In this document: positions 54,270 through 63,501 of the stretch, one piece after another
How the letters are laid out: each line of letters begins with the position of its first letter
Numbering within the stretch: the stretch's first letter is position 1
Source of the DNA: Flavobacteriales bacterium
GTDB lineage: Bacteria > Bacteroidota > Bacteroidia > Flavobacteriales_E > Vicingaceae
Reading direction: 5' to 3'
Assembly (NCBI GenBank): GCA_002401955.1
Contig: NVUQ01000002.1
Coordinates: forward strand, 62,001 to 126,000
Length of the DNA: 64,000 bases
Translations under genes and position numbers: made by a program
The notes under the pieces: model-generated
What the model was told of the DNA's origin: nothing
The model's database searches: none
The model's input: only the letters and a program-made list of their open reading frames with translations

Positions 54270-55031
54270 CTATTTGCTTTTTTTATCCAATAGATACTCC
54301 TTTAAAATCTCTTGAAGTATTTTAACATCAGCCTCTTTATTACGAACTAATTTATTCTCTTTATCGCACTCAAATTCATTATAGCCTATTTCTACTAAAT
54401 GAATTCCCTTATTCTCTAAGAATTCTACTTTTCGTTGAGCATACTTTTTTCGTTGCTCACTTCTCTTAACTCCACTAATTGTATTTTTTTCTTCTTCAAG
54501 CGATGTAGTATCCTCAACTTCAAACAACTCAATCACCATCTTTAACTTGGTATAATAAGCATCTACAGGCAAAGCTGTTCTTGTTTCTCCATCTTTATGA
54601 TAATCACCTAATAGAAACTTAAATGTATACTGATGTGCAGCTTCTTGATTTAACAATTCATTGCATAAACCGATAAGGTAGTACTCATCACTATTTACTC
54701 TCTTTAACCTTGCTTTTTCTTTGTTAGATTCTGGTAGTGCAACATCTTTAGACACATATTGAGCACCTTCTCTTACGATATACCAATAGGTATCTATTCC
54801 TCTTCTTTCGGCATGTACTGTAGGAATTTTATCCAATGCTTTCTCCTTATCTAATGCTCTTAAAACATTTCGCAAAGGCAACCCTTTCTTTTCATCTTTG
54901 TAAAAAACACCCTCAGCAATTAATTCTGGCATCAATTTTTTAACAGCTATCCATTCTACTTCGGGATTATTCTTAAAATAAGCAGCAATTACTTTATTGA
55001 TACTTGCTATCATCTCCTCATTCATACTCAT
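54270..55031 (-). CDS. winged-helix protein with possible PD-(D/E)XK-like C-terminal domain
   Basis: The 253-residue soluble protein has an N-terminal winged-helix-like region (about 5-95: IAAYFKNNPEVEWIAVKKLM, GLPLRNVLRALDKE, DTYWYIVREG). The C-terminal domain (about 150-250) contains LPVDAYYTKLKMVIELFE followed by a basic stretch YAQRKVEFLENKGIHLVEIGYNEFE. The latter has the Asp, Glu and basic pattern of Vsr/DUF559-like nucleases, but I cannot confirm a catalytic lysine. A DNA-binding or DNA-cleaving role is possible. ATG 55025 is an alternative start. Confidence 0.6.
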   Translation of the reverse strand: MSMNEEMIASINKVIAAYFKNNPEVEWIAVKKLMPELIAEGVFYKDEKKGLPLRNVLRALDKEKALDKIPTVHAERRGIDTYWYIVREGAQYVSKDVALPESNKEKARLKRVNSDEYYLIGLCNELLNQEAAHQYTFKFLLGDYHKDGETRTALPVDAYYTKLKMVIELFEVEDTTSLEEEKNTISGVKRSEQRKKYAQRKVEFLENKGIHLVEIGYNEFECDKENKLVRNKEADVKILQEILKEYLLDKKSK

Positions 55032-55108
55032 CTTGTTTTAACTATTTATAATTCTTACTGAAATCTACCCCACTCTAACCCATAAAAAAAAGTAACCAAT
55101 AAATTCTA

Positions 55109-55185
55109 CGTCATTGCGAGATACGAAGCAATCTCATTTTTACATTAATTAAGATTGCTTCATTCGTTCCTCATTCGTAATGACG
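55109..55185. repeat. REP/MITE-like stem-loop repeat
   Basis: The ends CGTCATTGCG (55109-55118) and CGTAATGACG (55176-55185) are inverted with one mismatch. An inner perfect pair GAAGCAATCT/AGATTGCTTC (55125-55134 with 55152-55161) completes the stem. It is related in form to 20131-20229. Confidence 0.75.
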
Positions 55186-55200
55186 GTCCTATTTAAAATG

Positions 55201-55229
55201 AAAAAAGCTCCAACTACCGTTGGAGCTTT
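55201..55229 (-). terminator. rho-independent terminator of the tRNA gene
   Basis: AAAGCTCCAAC (55204-55214) pairs perfectly with GTTGGAGCTTT (55219-55229). Read on the minus strand, the stem is followed by a T run, just after the tRNA 3' end. Confidence 0.88.
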
Positions 55230-55234
55230 CTTTG

Positions 55235-55308
55235 TAGCGAGAAAGAGATTTGAACTCTTGACCTCTGGGTTATGAATCCAGTGCTCTAACCAACTGAGCT
55301 ACCTCGCC
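55235..55308 (-). tRNA. tRNA-Met (anticodon CAT)
   Basis: The minus strand folds as a 74-nt tRNA: acceptor GGCGAGG with TCTCGCT (G-T at pair 1-72), D-arm GCTCAGTTGGTTAGAGC, anticodon loop TTCATAA, variable loop AGGTC and T-arm AAGAGTTCAAATCTCTT. CCA is not encoded. The CAT anticodon and the paired 1-72 end suggest elongator tRNA-Met. A tRNA-Ile2 whose C34 is modified to lysidine has the same gene anticodon and cannot be fully excluded. Confidence 0.93.
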
Positions 55309-55441
55309 AAAATGAGGTTGCAAATATAGTAGTTTTGTCTTTTTAATAACAAAAGGAAAGGTTTTTTTTTATTTATAAGTTAGCTCCTACATAAATTCAT
55401 TTTTTTTACTATCTTGCAGAAAGTGTTAATACTGTGATACT

Positions 55442-55825
55442 ATGAGCGATAAAGTGAAATATGAGATAGAATTTGTGATGAAATCATCAGCAAGTTTATT
55501 ATTTAAATACTTAGCTACACCAAGTGGTTTAAGCGAATGGTTTGCCGATAATGTAAACTCTAGAGGAGAAATGTTCACTTTTATATGGGATGATTCTGAA
55601 GAACAAGCTAAATTAATCACAAAAAAACGCGATCAATTCATTAAATTTAAATGGTTAGAAGATGATGATAAAGACACTTATTTTGAATTTAGAATAGAAA
55701 TTGATGCCATTACCAAAGATGTTGCTTTACTAATTACCGATTTTGCTGATGAAGATGAAGTAGAGGAATCAAAATTACTTTGGGAAAGTCAAGTAGGCCA
55801 GTTACATGGGTTAATTGGTGGCTAA
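55442..55825 (+). CDS. START-like domain protein
   Basis: The 127-residue protein starts MSDKVKYEIEFVMKSSASLLFKYL and continues with PSGLSEWFADNV and FIWDD, the pattern of the SRPBCC/START-like family common as a single gene in Bacteroidota. The C-terminus LWESQVGQLHGLIGG fits the family's final helix. It should form a small hydrophobic pocket; the ligand is unknown. It stands alone, downstream of and divergent from the tRNA gene. Confidence 0.85.
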   Translation: MSDKVKYEIEFVMKSSASLLFKYLATPSGLSEWFADNVNSRGEMFTFIWDDSEEQAKLITKKRDQFIKFKWLEDDDKDTYFEFRIEIDAITKDVALLITDFADEDEVEESKLLWESQVGQLHGLIGG

Positions 55826-55845
55826 TCTGTTACTCTAACAACTAT

Positions 55846-56604
55846 TTATTCCATATTTTCTCCTTCTGCAATAAGCGATTGTACTACTCGCTCTATCATC
55901 TCATCCTCCTCATTAGTTTTTGGATTATAGCGCACTTTTAAATCGGCTCCATACAGTTTTCCTACTCCTTGATATATAAATGCTTTAAAACCTCCTCGCA
56001 TTTCCTTAATAATATCATAAGTAGATTCTCCTGTTTCTCTATCAATTAATTTTACCAATACCCTACCCGATGTTTGAGACATTTTTTTAATTACATCTTC
56101 AAATTCTTCTTTAAGCGCTTTTTCTCGCTGCCTCATTAACTTCCTTCGCTTTCGTTTAGATTTTACTTTTGAAAGTTCTTCATTATATGTTTTAAGCATG
56201 TTAGAAGCTGTTTTGGCGTAGGGATACACCTTTTTTACGTGCCATCGTAATCTCCTAAATTTTCTATCTTTCTCTACATCACCATAAGGTTTAAGATCTA
56301 CTACAGTAAAGGTTGTCATGTTATAGATGTATAAGGTATCCCCATCTATAACAACCATTTTTAAAACGCCTCCTTTTTGAGTCGTTTCTTCATAAACTTG
56401 AACCGATGTGTCTACAGCACTATTTTGGTAGCGAACATAGTTAAGCATAGAATCTACCTGCCCCTTTGCTACCAAAGTTTTAATATTAGACAGTATCTCT
56501 TTTTTCTTTTCCTGGAGTTCTTTCTTTGTTAGCTTCTGAGCATTAACATCGCAAAAAAACAATGAAGCAAGAATGATTAATAATATGTGGATTTGTTTTT
56601 TCAA
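55846..56604 (-). CDS. DUF4294 domain protein, exported
   Basis: The mature part matches the DUF4294 family, with VDLKPYGDVEKDRKFRRLRW and VKKVYPYAKTASNML (about 100-145). A basic KSKRKRRKLMRQREKALKEEF helix and SGRVLVKLIDRETGESTYDIIKEMRGGFKAF follow. No ATG precedes the signal peptide. TTG 56604 starts it directly (KKQIHILLIILASLFFCDVNAQ), while TTG 56634 adds ten residues. The function is unknown. It follows the ABC-F gene by 15 to 45 bp. Confidence 0.82.
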   Translation of the reverse strand: MKKQIHILLIILASLFFCDVNAQKLTKKELQEKKKEILSNIKTLVAKGQVDSMLNYVRYQNSAVDTSVQVYEETTQKGGVLKMVVIDGDTLYIYNMTTFTVVDLKPYGDVEKDRKFRRLRWHVKKVYPYAKTASNMLKTYNEELSKVKSKRKRRKLMRQREKALKEEFEDVIKKMSQTSGRVLVKLIDRETGESTYDIIKEMRGGFKAFIYQGVGKLYGADLKVRYNPKTNEEDEMIERVVQSLIAEGENME

Positions 56605-56649
56605 ACTATATTGATTACTCAATAAAGATACCAATCTATCTTAAAACGA

Positions 56650-58533
56650 TTAAGCAAATTCGGATAGTTCTAACCAACGGTCGGTTTTAGTATCCAATTC
56701 TTGAGTAACTTTTCCAAATTCTTTGGTTATTTTCATGAGTTCTTCGTGATCTGCAATGGTTTCGTTTAACTGATTTCCTAATTCTTCTTTTTTCACTTCC
56801 AACAACTCCAAATCTTTTTCTAACTGTTCAAATTCTAATTTTTCCTTATAAGAAAATTTAGTTTTTGATTTTGAGTTTTTATCTTCCTTAGTAGAATCAA
56901 AAGATTTAACAACTGGTTTTTCTTTTTTCTCTATCGTTTTTTGGGCTGTAGCAACTTCTTTCACTTTAAACCTATAATCATTATAGTTTCCTAAAAAATC
57001 TTTGATTTTTCCATCTCCTTCAAAAACAAATAAGTGATCTACCAACTTATCCATAAAATACCTATCGTGAGTTACTATTATAAGGCACCCTTGAAATTCC
57101 ATTAGAAAATCTTCTAACACATTTAAGGTTAATAAATCCAAATCATTGGTAGGCTCATCTAAAATTAAAAAATTAGGGTTTTTAATTAAAATAGTCAGTA
57201 AATAAAGCCTCCTCTTTTCTCCTCCACTTAGCTTTTCAACTAAATTGTAATGCATGTGTTTAGGAAACAGAAAACGTTCTAACAACTGAGCTGCTGTTAT
57301 CTTTCTACCTTTAGACATTGGAATAACCTCTGCAATATCTTTAATGGTTTCTATTACTTTCTTATTGTCCTTCAATTTCATACCACTTTGGGTATAATAA
57401 CCAAACACAACGGTTTCTCCATGCTCTATTCTTCCGCTATCTAATGCTTGTTTTTCTAAAATAAGATCTAAAAAAGTAGTTTTTCCTACTCCGTTTTTCC
57501 CAACAATTCCAACTCGTTCTCTTCTTTTAAATATATAATTAAAATTATCTAATACATTTAAGTCTCCAAAGGCTTTATTGGCATTATGAATTTCAAGAAT
57601 TTTACCTCCCAGCCTACTCATGTCAATCTCCATAGCAACCTTGCTATTGTCCTTCTTTAAATGAGCTGTTTTTTCAGTTTTATAAAAAGCATCTTCACGA
57701 GATTTAGCTTTAGTCCCCCTGGCTTTAGGTTGCCTTCTCATCCATTCCAACTCTTTACGATAAAGGTTTTTGGCTTTATCTACATTGGCTTCAAAAACCT
57801 CTTCACGCTCTTGTTTTTTCTCTAAATAATAACTGTAATTCCCTTTGTATTTATAAAGAGTTTCATCATCTAATTCAATAATTTCATTACAAACTCTTTC
57901 TAAAAAATACCTATCGTGGGTAACCATTAAAATGGTTGTATTTTCTTTAGTCAGATAATTCTCTAACCATTCAATCATATCAATATCTAAATGATTGGTA
58001 GGTTCATCAAGAATAATAAAATCTGGATCATCTATTAATACCTGAGCCAATGCAATTCTTTTTTTCTGCCCGCCTGAAAGCTCGCCCACATTTTGCTCTA
58101 AATCATGGATATTTAACTGACCTAAAACTTGTTTAATTCTCACTTCATAATCCCAAGCATTGAGTAAATCCATTTGCTCAAATGCTTCTTGCATTTTTTC
58201 ATTATCATCAGGATTATCAATTGCCTTTTCGTAAGCTAATATTGCTTTTATTTGATCAGAATCGGCATCAAAAAGAACTTCAGAAATTGTTGATTCTTCA
58301 TTAAAAACAGGCATTTGATCCAAAATGCCAACTTTAACATCTTTTCTAAAAATAACGTTTCCGGAATCGTAACCTTCTTTACCTGCCAAAATATTTAAGA
58401 ACGTAGATTTTCCTGTTCCATTTTTAGCTATAAATGCTACTTTTTGACCTTTTTCTATACCGAAAGTAAGGTTCTCAAATAATACTCTAATCCCGAAAGA
58501 TTTTGTTAGGTTTTCTACTGATAAATAATTCAT
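56650..58533 (-). CDS. ABC-F family ATPase (Uup-like)
   Basis: The 627-residue protein has two ABC domains and no membrane part. Walker A loops are AKNGTGKST (about 36-44) and GKNGVGKTT (about 343-351). The signatures are LSGGQKKR and LSGGEKRR, each followed by an (I/L)LDEPTN Walker B. A basic linker (ELEWMRRQPKARGTKAKSR) and a C-terminal coiled coil (about 545-627) match Uup. ABC-F proteins act on ribosomes; Uup has also been linked to transposon excision and branched DNA. The specific role here is not determined. Confidence 0.93.
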   Translation of the reverse strand: MNYLSVENLTKSFGIRVLFENLTFGIEKGQKVAFIAKNGTGKSTFLNILAGKEGYDSGNVIFRKDVKVGILDQMPVFNEESTISEVLFDADSDQIKAILAYEKAIDNPDDNEKMQEAFEQMDLLNAWDYEVRIKQVLGQLNIHDLEQNVGELSGGQKKRIALAQVLIDDPDFIILDEPTNHLDIDMIEWLENYLTKENTTILMVTHDRYFLERVCNEIIELDDETLYKYKGNYSYYLEKKQEREEVFEANVDKAKNLYRKELEWMRRQPKARGTKAKSREDAFYKTEKTAHLKKDNSKVAMEIDMSRLGGKILEIHNANKAFGDLNVLDNFNYIFKRRERVGIVGKNGVGKTTFLDLILEKQALDSGRIEHGETVVFGYYTQSGMKLKDNKKVIETIKDIAEVIPMSKGRKITAAQLLERFLFPKHMHYNLVEKLSGGEKRRLYLLTILIKNPNFLILDEPTNDLDLLTLNVLEDFLMEFQGCLIIVTHDRYFMDKLVDHLFVFEGDGKIKDFLGNYNDYRFKVKEVATAQKTIEKKEKPVVKSFDSTKEDKNSKSKTKFSYKEKLEFEQLEKDLELLEVKKEELGNQLNETIADHEELMKITKEFGKVTQELDTKTDRWLELSEFA

Positions 58534-58602
58534 ATAATACTCTTACTCTAAATTACGCAAAACATCCTTCCACTTCATTCAGAACAGACTGGCTCGTTTG
58601 CA

Positions 58603-61600
58603 TTATATTTTAATTCCTAAAATGCAAACATCGTCAATTTGCTCAAGGTTTCCTTTCCATCCGTCAAATTCTTGCTTAAATATTTTTTCTTGCTTATCCA
58701 TCTCCACAAGAGCATTCTCCCGTATAAATTTTCGAAATTGAGCATACTTATATTTTTTACCCTTCTTACCCTTCTTACCTCCAAATTGATCAGCATAACC
58801 ATCAGTAAACAGATAAACAACATCTCCTTTTTCTAATTGAATTTTATGATTAGTAAAGCCTTTACCATCTTTAACAACATAATTACCTATCGGCTTTCGA
58901 TCTCCTTTAATTTCAATCATTTTTCCTGCTCTAACTATCCAAAGTGGGTTGTATGCTCCAGCATAATTTAATTCTCTTGTCTTCATATTCAAAGAACATA
59001 AAACGATATCCATTCCATCTCTCACTACTTCTTTACCTCCCAGTTTTTGACGCAGGGTTGTATTCACCAATTTATTTAAAAAATCTAACACCTCATTTGG
59101 TTTGGATAAATCTTTACCATACACTGCTTGGTTTAATCCTCCATGCCCTACAATACTCATTAATGCTCCTGGCACACCATGACCTGTACAATCTGCCACA
59201 GAAAAATAAATTAATTCTCCTACTCGTTCAACCCAATAAAAATCTCCAGAAATAATATCTTTTGGTTGATAGAAAACGAATGAATTTGGCAATAAGGTTC
59301 TAACAGAATCATTTGTAGGCAATATTGCTTCTTGTATTCTTTTAGCATATTTAATACTATCGGTAATGTTCTTGTTGTTTTCTTCGATTTTAGAATAGGC
59401 ATTTTCTAGCTCTTTGTGTTGCTCATAAAGCTCAGTAGTTCTCTCTTTAACTTTATTTTCTAATTCTTTTTTAGATTTATTTAATCGTTTTGTTTTCATT
59501 TTTACATAGCCGTAAATAACCGAAAAAACAACAATTAATACCAATGCATAAAACCAATAAGTTCTCCAAAATGGAGGTGTAATGGTAAACGAATATTCTA
59601 CTGGGTTTTCATTCCAAACGCCATCGTTATTACATGCTATTAACTGAAAAGTATATTCTCCATGCGATAAGTTTGAATAAGAAACATATGTTTCTGTTAA
59701 CTCAGGAGTCCATTCTTCATTTAAACCTAACAATCTTAATTTATATCTTACTTTTTTAGGATTAGTAAAACTAATTCCTGTATAATCAAACGTTAAATGG
59801 TTATTGGTATAGGATAAAACCATGTTGTTTTTTAAAGGAGTATCTTTATACTGAACCCTCATTCTAGTAATATGAGTTTTAGGAGCTATACTGTTTTTTT
59901 TATCGTATTTTTTCTGATACTTTACAGCTCCGCCAATAGTCCCAAACCATAAATCTCCATTTTGATCTTTTAAGGCAGCATTCGAATTAGTTTCCATTCC
60001 AATAAACCCTTCTTCTTTTCCATAAAACTTAATCGCAGTTATTTCAGATGTTTCTGGATTTATAGTTAACTTATCTACCCCCTTGTTTGTTCCAACCCAA
60101 AGGTTCCAATCATCATCAAAAATCATTAAATAAGGAGTATCTGAGTTTAATCCATCTTTAGTAGAATAATTGGTAAACTTTTCTCCATCGAACATTGAAA
60201 TGCCTTTACCTGTACCCAACCATAAGTTACCATATTGATCAGGAATAATAAGGGCAACATATTTGTTAGGCAAACCATCTTTCTCCTCATATTTCTTATA
60301 AATTCCATTTTTTAAATAAACCAATCCTTCTCTAGTTCCAAACCAATAATCATTATTTTTATCTTGATAGAAATAAGAAATTCGTTTTCCATATAACACA
60401 TCTGTTTTTTTAAATGGAGAATAAATTGAATCATTTTCAGGATTATAACAAGTTACTCCTTGGAATGTTGAGAACCACATTATACCCTTTTTATCTTCAT
60501 AAATACGCATTGTTGCATTTCCTAAAAAGCCTTCTCTATTAGAGATTAATTCATAATCACTTCCATCATATTTATACAAACCTTTAATTCCTCCTATCCA
60601 TATATTGTCTTTAGTATCATGAAATATTGACCATATAGAATTGGTTTTCACTCCAGAATCAGGACCTATTTCTTCAATAAAATTGAGTTCTTTATAAGTA
60701 ATCAATGATCTATCTACACTTGCTTTCATTCGGGAGGAGAATTTACCTGTTGCAAACCAATAATCTCCATTATTATTTTGGGCAATTCCTCTAATGCTGT
60801 TACTACTCATTCCATAAAAATTAGTGTAAGCCTCAAATTTCTTTCCCATAAATTTCGAAATCCCTCCTGAACTACTACCTAACCATATATTCTCTTCTCT
60901 ATCTTTAAAGATAACCTGTGTTCCAGAGGAGTAAACATTTTTACATGCAGAAAAAGTTTCATTCATCTTATACCCCAACTCCGTGTTATGATCAGTATTA
61001 AATATCGCGAAATATGGGTATGAAAGATACAAGGTCCCATCATCATCAAAATATATAGACCTAACATGTAGTTTTGCTGCTCTTGCTCCTAGTTTTGTAA
61101 CAGGTAAAATCTTTGAAACTTCATTGTTTACATAAGTCAATTTAGCCAACCCATTAGCTGTTCCTATCCATATATTCCCATCATTATCTTCTTTAATGGT
61201 TAACACCTCATTATTTGGAATTCCATCCTCCAATGAGTAAAAAGTAGTATTATCAGCTATTTTAGCTACTCCATCAGCATTTGTTCCTACCCATAATTGT
61301 CCTCTTGAATCATAAAATAAGCACCTTATCTTTTTCTCATTAAATTGAGGATAAATTCTACTTACAGCAATAATGTTCTTTTTATTCGATAAAGGATTAA
61401 CATCAGAATTACCAAACTTAACAGAACACAAACCTTTTGCAGTTCCAAAAATCATTTCTCCATCCCGCTCCAACAAAGTCATTACTCTATTTGAAGCTAA
61501 ACCATCTTTTTCTGTAAAATTGATTACAAATGGTTCTACTTCGGAAGCTGTATAAACCGTTACTCCTCCATTTGTAGCAAACCAAATATTCCCATAACAA

Positions 61601-61860
61601 TCTTCTTTTATGTCAAATACGTAATTATTGATTAAACCTTCGCTTGTTGTAAAATCTCGAAATTGATGTCCATCAAAATAAGCTGCACCACCATGTGTCG
61701 CTACCCATAAGTATCCTTTTTGATCTTGTATAATTGCCTCAATGGTTGTTTGAGGAAGCCCCTCATCAAGGCTGTATGATTTAAAAGCATAATACTGTCC
61801 GTAAGATGTACACGCCAAGAAAGCAAATAATAGAAATAATATTTGATGTTTCAAATTCAT
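58603..61860 (-). CDS. large sensor: reg_prop beta propeller, Y_Y_Y domain, membrane helix, coiled coil, SpoIIE phosphatase
   Basis: The 1085-residue protein has a signal peptide (about 1-21). Many two-component-regulator propeller repeats such as GNIWFATNGGVTVY, GQLWVGTNADGVAKI and GNLWLGTGKGISMF (about 25-660) form two propellers. A Y_Y_Y domain (about 695-765), one membrane helix (about 772-792), a coiled coil (about 795-850) and a SpoIIE/PP2C domain (about 860-1085) follow. The phosphatase keeps GDFYW, DCTGHGVPGALMS, DGMDIVLC and FTDGYADQFGG, so it is probably active. It should sense a periplasmic signal and dephosphorylate a cytoplasmic protein, perhaps an anti-anti-sigma or STAS protein. 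A decayed SpoIIE gene lies upstream. Confidence 0.92.
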   Translation of the reverse strand: MNLKHQILFLLFAFLACTSYGQYYAFKSYSLDEGLPQTTIEAIIQDQKGYLWVATHGGAAYFDGHQFRDFTTSEGLINNYVFDIKEDCYGNIWFATNGGVTVYTASEVEPFVINFTEKDGLASNRVMTLLERDGEMIFGTAKGLCSVKFGNSDVNPLSNKKNIIAVSRIYPQFNEKKIRCLFYDSRGQLWVGTNADGVAKIADNTTFYSLEDGIPNNEVLTIKEDNDGNIWIGTANGLAKLTYVNNEVSKILPVTKLGARAAKLHVRSIYFDDDGTLYLSYPYFAIFNTDHNTELGYKMNETFSACKNVYSSGTQVIFKDREENIWLGSSSGGISKFMGKKFEAYTNFYGMSSNSIRGIAQNNNGDYWFATGKFSSRMKASVDRSLITYKELNFIEEIGPDSGVKTNSIWSIFHDTKDNIWIGGIKGLYKYDGSDYELISNREGFLGNATMRIYEDKKGIMWFSTFQGVTCYNPENDSIYSPFKKTDVLYGKRISYFYQDKNNDYWFGTREGLVYLKNGIYKKYEEKDGLPNKYVALIIPDQYGNLWLGTGKGISMFDGEKFTNYSTKDGLNSDTPYLMIFDDDWNLWVGTNKGVDKLTINPETSEITAIKFYGKEEGFIGMETNSNAALKDQNGDLWFGTIGGAVKYQKKYDKKNSIAPKTHITRMRVQYKDTPLKNNMVLSYTNNHLTFDYTGISFTNPKKVRYKLRLLGLNEEWTPELTETYVSYSNLSHGEYTFQLIACNNDGVWNENPVEYSFTITPPFWRTYWFYALVLIVVFSVIYGYVKMKTKRLNKSKKELENKVKERTTELYEQHKELENAYSKIEENNKNITDSIKYAKRIQEAILPTNDSVRTLLPNSFVFYQPKDIISGDFYWVERVGELIYFSVADCTGHGVPGALMSIVGHGGLNQAVYGKDLSKPNEVLDFLNKLVNTTLRQKLGGKEVVRDGMDIVLCSLNMKTRELNYAGAYNPLWIVRAGKMIEIKGDRKPIGNYVVKDGKGFTNHKIQLEKGDVVYLFTDGYADQFGGKKGKKGKKYKYAQFRKFIRENALVEMDKQEKIFKQEFDGWKGNLEQIDDVCILGIKI

Positions 61861-61905
61861 AAACTAAGGGTGTACAATGTAATAAAAATCAAGGGAATTC
61901 TAAAA

Positions 61906-62413
61906 TTACACACTAAGGGCTATAATACAAACATCGTCAAGTTGTTCTAGATTTCTTTTCCATGTTTTAAACTCTTTTTCTAATGCCTATTTTTTGTTTA
62001 GAGAAATCTTTAGCACTAATTCCTAATATTAAATCTCGATAGCGTTTATACATGTATTTTTTTCCTTTTTCACCGCCAAATTAATCGGCATAACCATCAG
62101 AGAATAAATAAATTTTATCTCCCTTAATTAGATTTATTTTGTGAGTAGTAAATGGTTTAATATTAGAAAACTGCCCTATTGGCTGCTTATCTCCTTTAAT
62201 CTCTACCAGTTCTTTTCCTTTAATGTGAAACATAGAATTTATCGCTCCAGCATATTCCAACTTATTATTTTCTAAATCGAAACTACATAAATATATATGC
62301 ATTCCATCTTTTTCATCAACGGTAAGGTTTATTAATGAATCAATAGTGGTATTATCTGCTTTAGAAATAAAAACAGAAATCGTAAAAAATAAAACTATTA
62401 AAAGTTTTTTCAT
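61906..62413 (-). pseudogene. decayed SpoIIE-phosphatase gene
   Basis: The frame opens with a signal peptide (ATG 62413) and then joins the second half of a SpoIIE domain (DEKDGMHIYLCSFDLENNKLEYAGA, IKGDKQPIGQ, YLFSDGYAD). An in-frame TAA near 62080 stands where the intact homologue at 58603-61860 has Gln (GYADQFGG). After it the homology goes on (FGGEKGKKY), then shifts frame and ends with LEQLDDVCIIALSV at 61906. The first half of the phosphatase domain is deleted. It overlaps the TPR gene's stop by 4 bp, so it was once its operon partner. Confidence 0.85.
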
Positions 62414-63435
62414 CTTTGATTTAACACTCTTTCCAATACTAATGCAGCTTCAGTATATTGTGGATTTAACTTAAGAGCATATCGTAAATCTGTTTCCGCT
62501 TTTTCTAATTCATCTCTCTGCTCATAACAAAGAGCTCTATTGTAATAAGCATCTATGTATTTAGGTTCAATTTTTATAGCATTGGTATAATGCTCTATAG
62601 CTACATCATACACTTTTAAATATTCATGATGAATAAAGCCTAAATTAAAATGAGGTTCTCTGTATTCATGAATACTTAAAATTTTATAATACGTTTCAAT
62701 AGCTTCATTGTAATCTCCACTTTCTTGACAAATCATACCAAAAGCATATAGTGCTTCTAAATTATTTGAATCTATTCTTAACGCATTTTTAAAGTATTCT
62801 TTTGATAATGTATTCGGTTCGTCATAATGCAACAACCCTAACTGAATGTAAGCTTCAAAGTAATCATTTTCTTGTTCTACAGCTGTTGCAAAACTAGATA
62901 TAGCACGAACAGTATCTCCTTTATCATTAAATATCATCCCCTTTAAATAATATGCCTCAGCGCTATGTACATCCCTTTTTAAAACGGCATCAGCATAATC
63001 TAATGCTTGTTTATGATTTCTAGAAATTAATGCTAACCAACCCAATTCTATTCTAGCTGTAATGTTTTCATTATCGATATACATACATTGATCCAAGGCT
63101 TCTTTCGATTCTTTTAATTTATCCTGTCCTTTTAACAATTCTGCTTTTAACAAATAGTATTCTGGAATCAATGAATCCACTTTAATGGCTCTATCTAAAT
63201 CATTAACTGCAGAAGTAACATCTTTGTATTTTACATACAGTTTTGCTCTTCGTAAATACAATGTTGAATTATTAATGTCTTTTTTAAGCAAATCGTTTAT
63301 TGCTCTAAATTCTGTAGTTTTCTCAGACACAGTTGTATCTTGGATTAACATTTCATCATTCACCTCATTTCCAGCATCGTTTCCACAAGAAAACAAAACC
63401 ATTGAAAGCCCTAATATTATTACTATTCTATACAT
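62410..63435 (-). CDS. tetratricopeptide-repeat lipoprotein
   Basis: From ATG 63435 the 341-residue product has a lipoprotein signal with lipobox LFSC, then about eight TPR units (for example AEAYYLKGMIFNDKGDTVRAI and IDAYYNRALCYEQRDELEKAE). A frame reaching TTG 63468 is rejected because it would run through the recA terminator. It probably scaffolds protein contacts in the periplasm. Its stop overlaps the start of the decayed SpoIIE gene by 4 bp. Confidence 0.85.
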   Translation of the reverse strand: MYRIVIILGLSMVLFSCGNDAGNEVNDEMLIQDTTVSEKTTEFRAINDLLKKDINNSTLYLRRAKLYVKYKDVTSAVNDLDRAIKVDSLIPEYYLLKAELLKGQDKLKESKEALDQCMYIDNENITARIELGWLALISRNHKQALDYADAVLKRDVHSAEAYYLKGMIFNDKGDTVRAISSFATAVEQENDYFEAYIQLGLLHYDEPNTLSKEYFKNALRIDSNNLEALYAFGMICQESGDYNEAIETYYKILSIHEYREPHFNLGFIHHEYLKVYDVAIEHYTNAIKIEPKYIDAYYNRALCYEQRDELEKAETDLRYALKLNPQYTEAALVLERVLNQR

Positions 63436-63441
63436 AATTTT

Positions 63442-63476
63442 AAAAAAAGAAACCTTTCGAATATTCAAAAGGTTTC
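63442..63476 (-). terminator. rho-independent terminator of recA
   Basis: On the minus strand GAAACCTTT and AAAGGTTTC arms (63468-63476 and 63449-63457) enclose the palindrome GAATATTC, followed by seven T (63448-63442). It lies 25 bp after the recA stop and rules out the long start of the TPR gene. Confidence 0.9.
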
Positions 63477-63501
63477 AAAGGTAATTATTTATAATGAAGA
63501 T

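Noticed and set aside
63436-63468. Longer start (TTG 63468) for the TPR lipoprotein
   Set aside because: It would translate through the recA terminator and place charged residues ahead of the lipoprotein signal.
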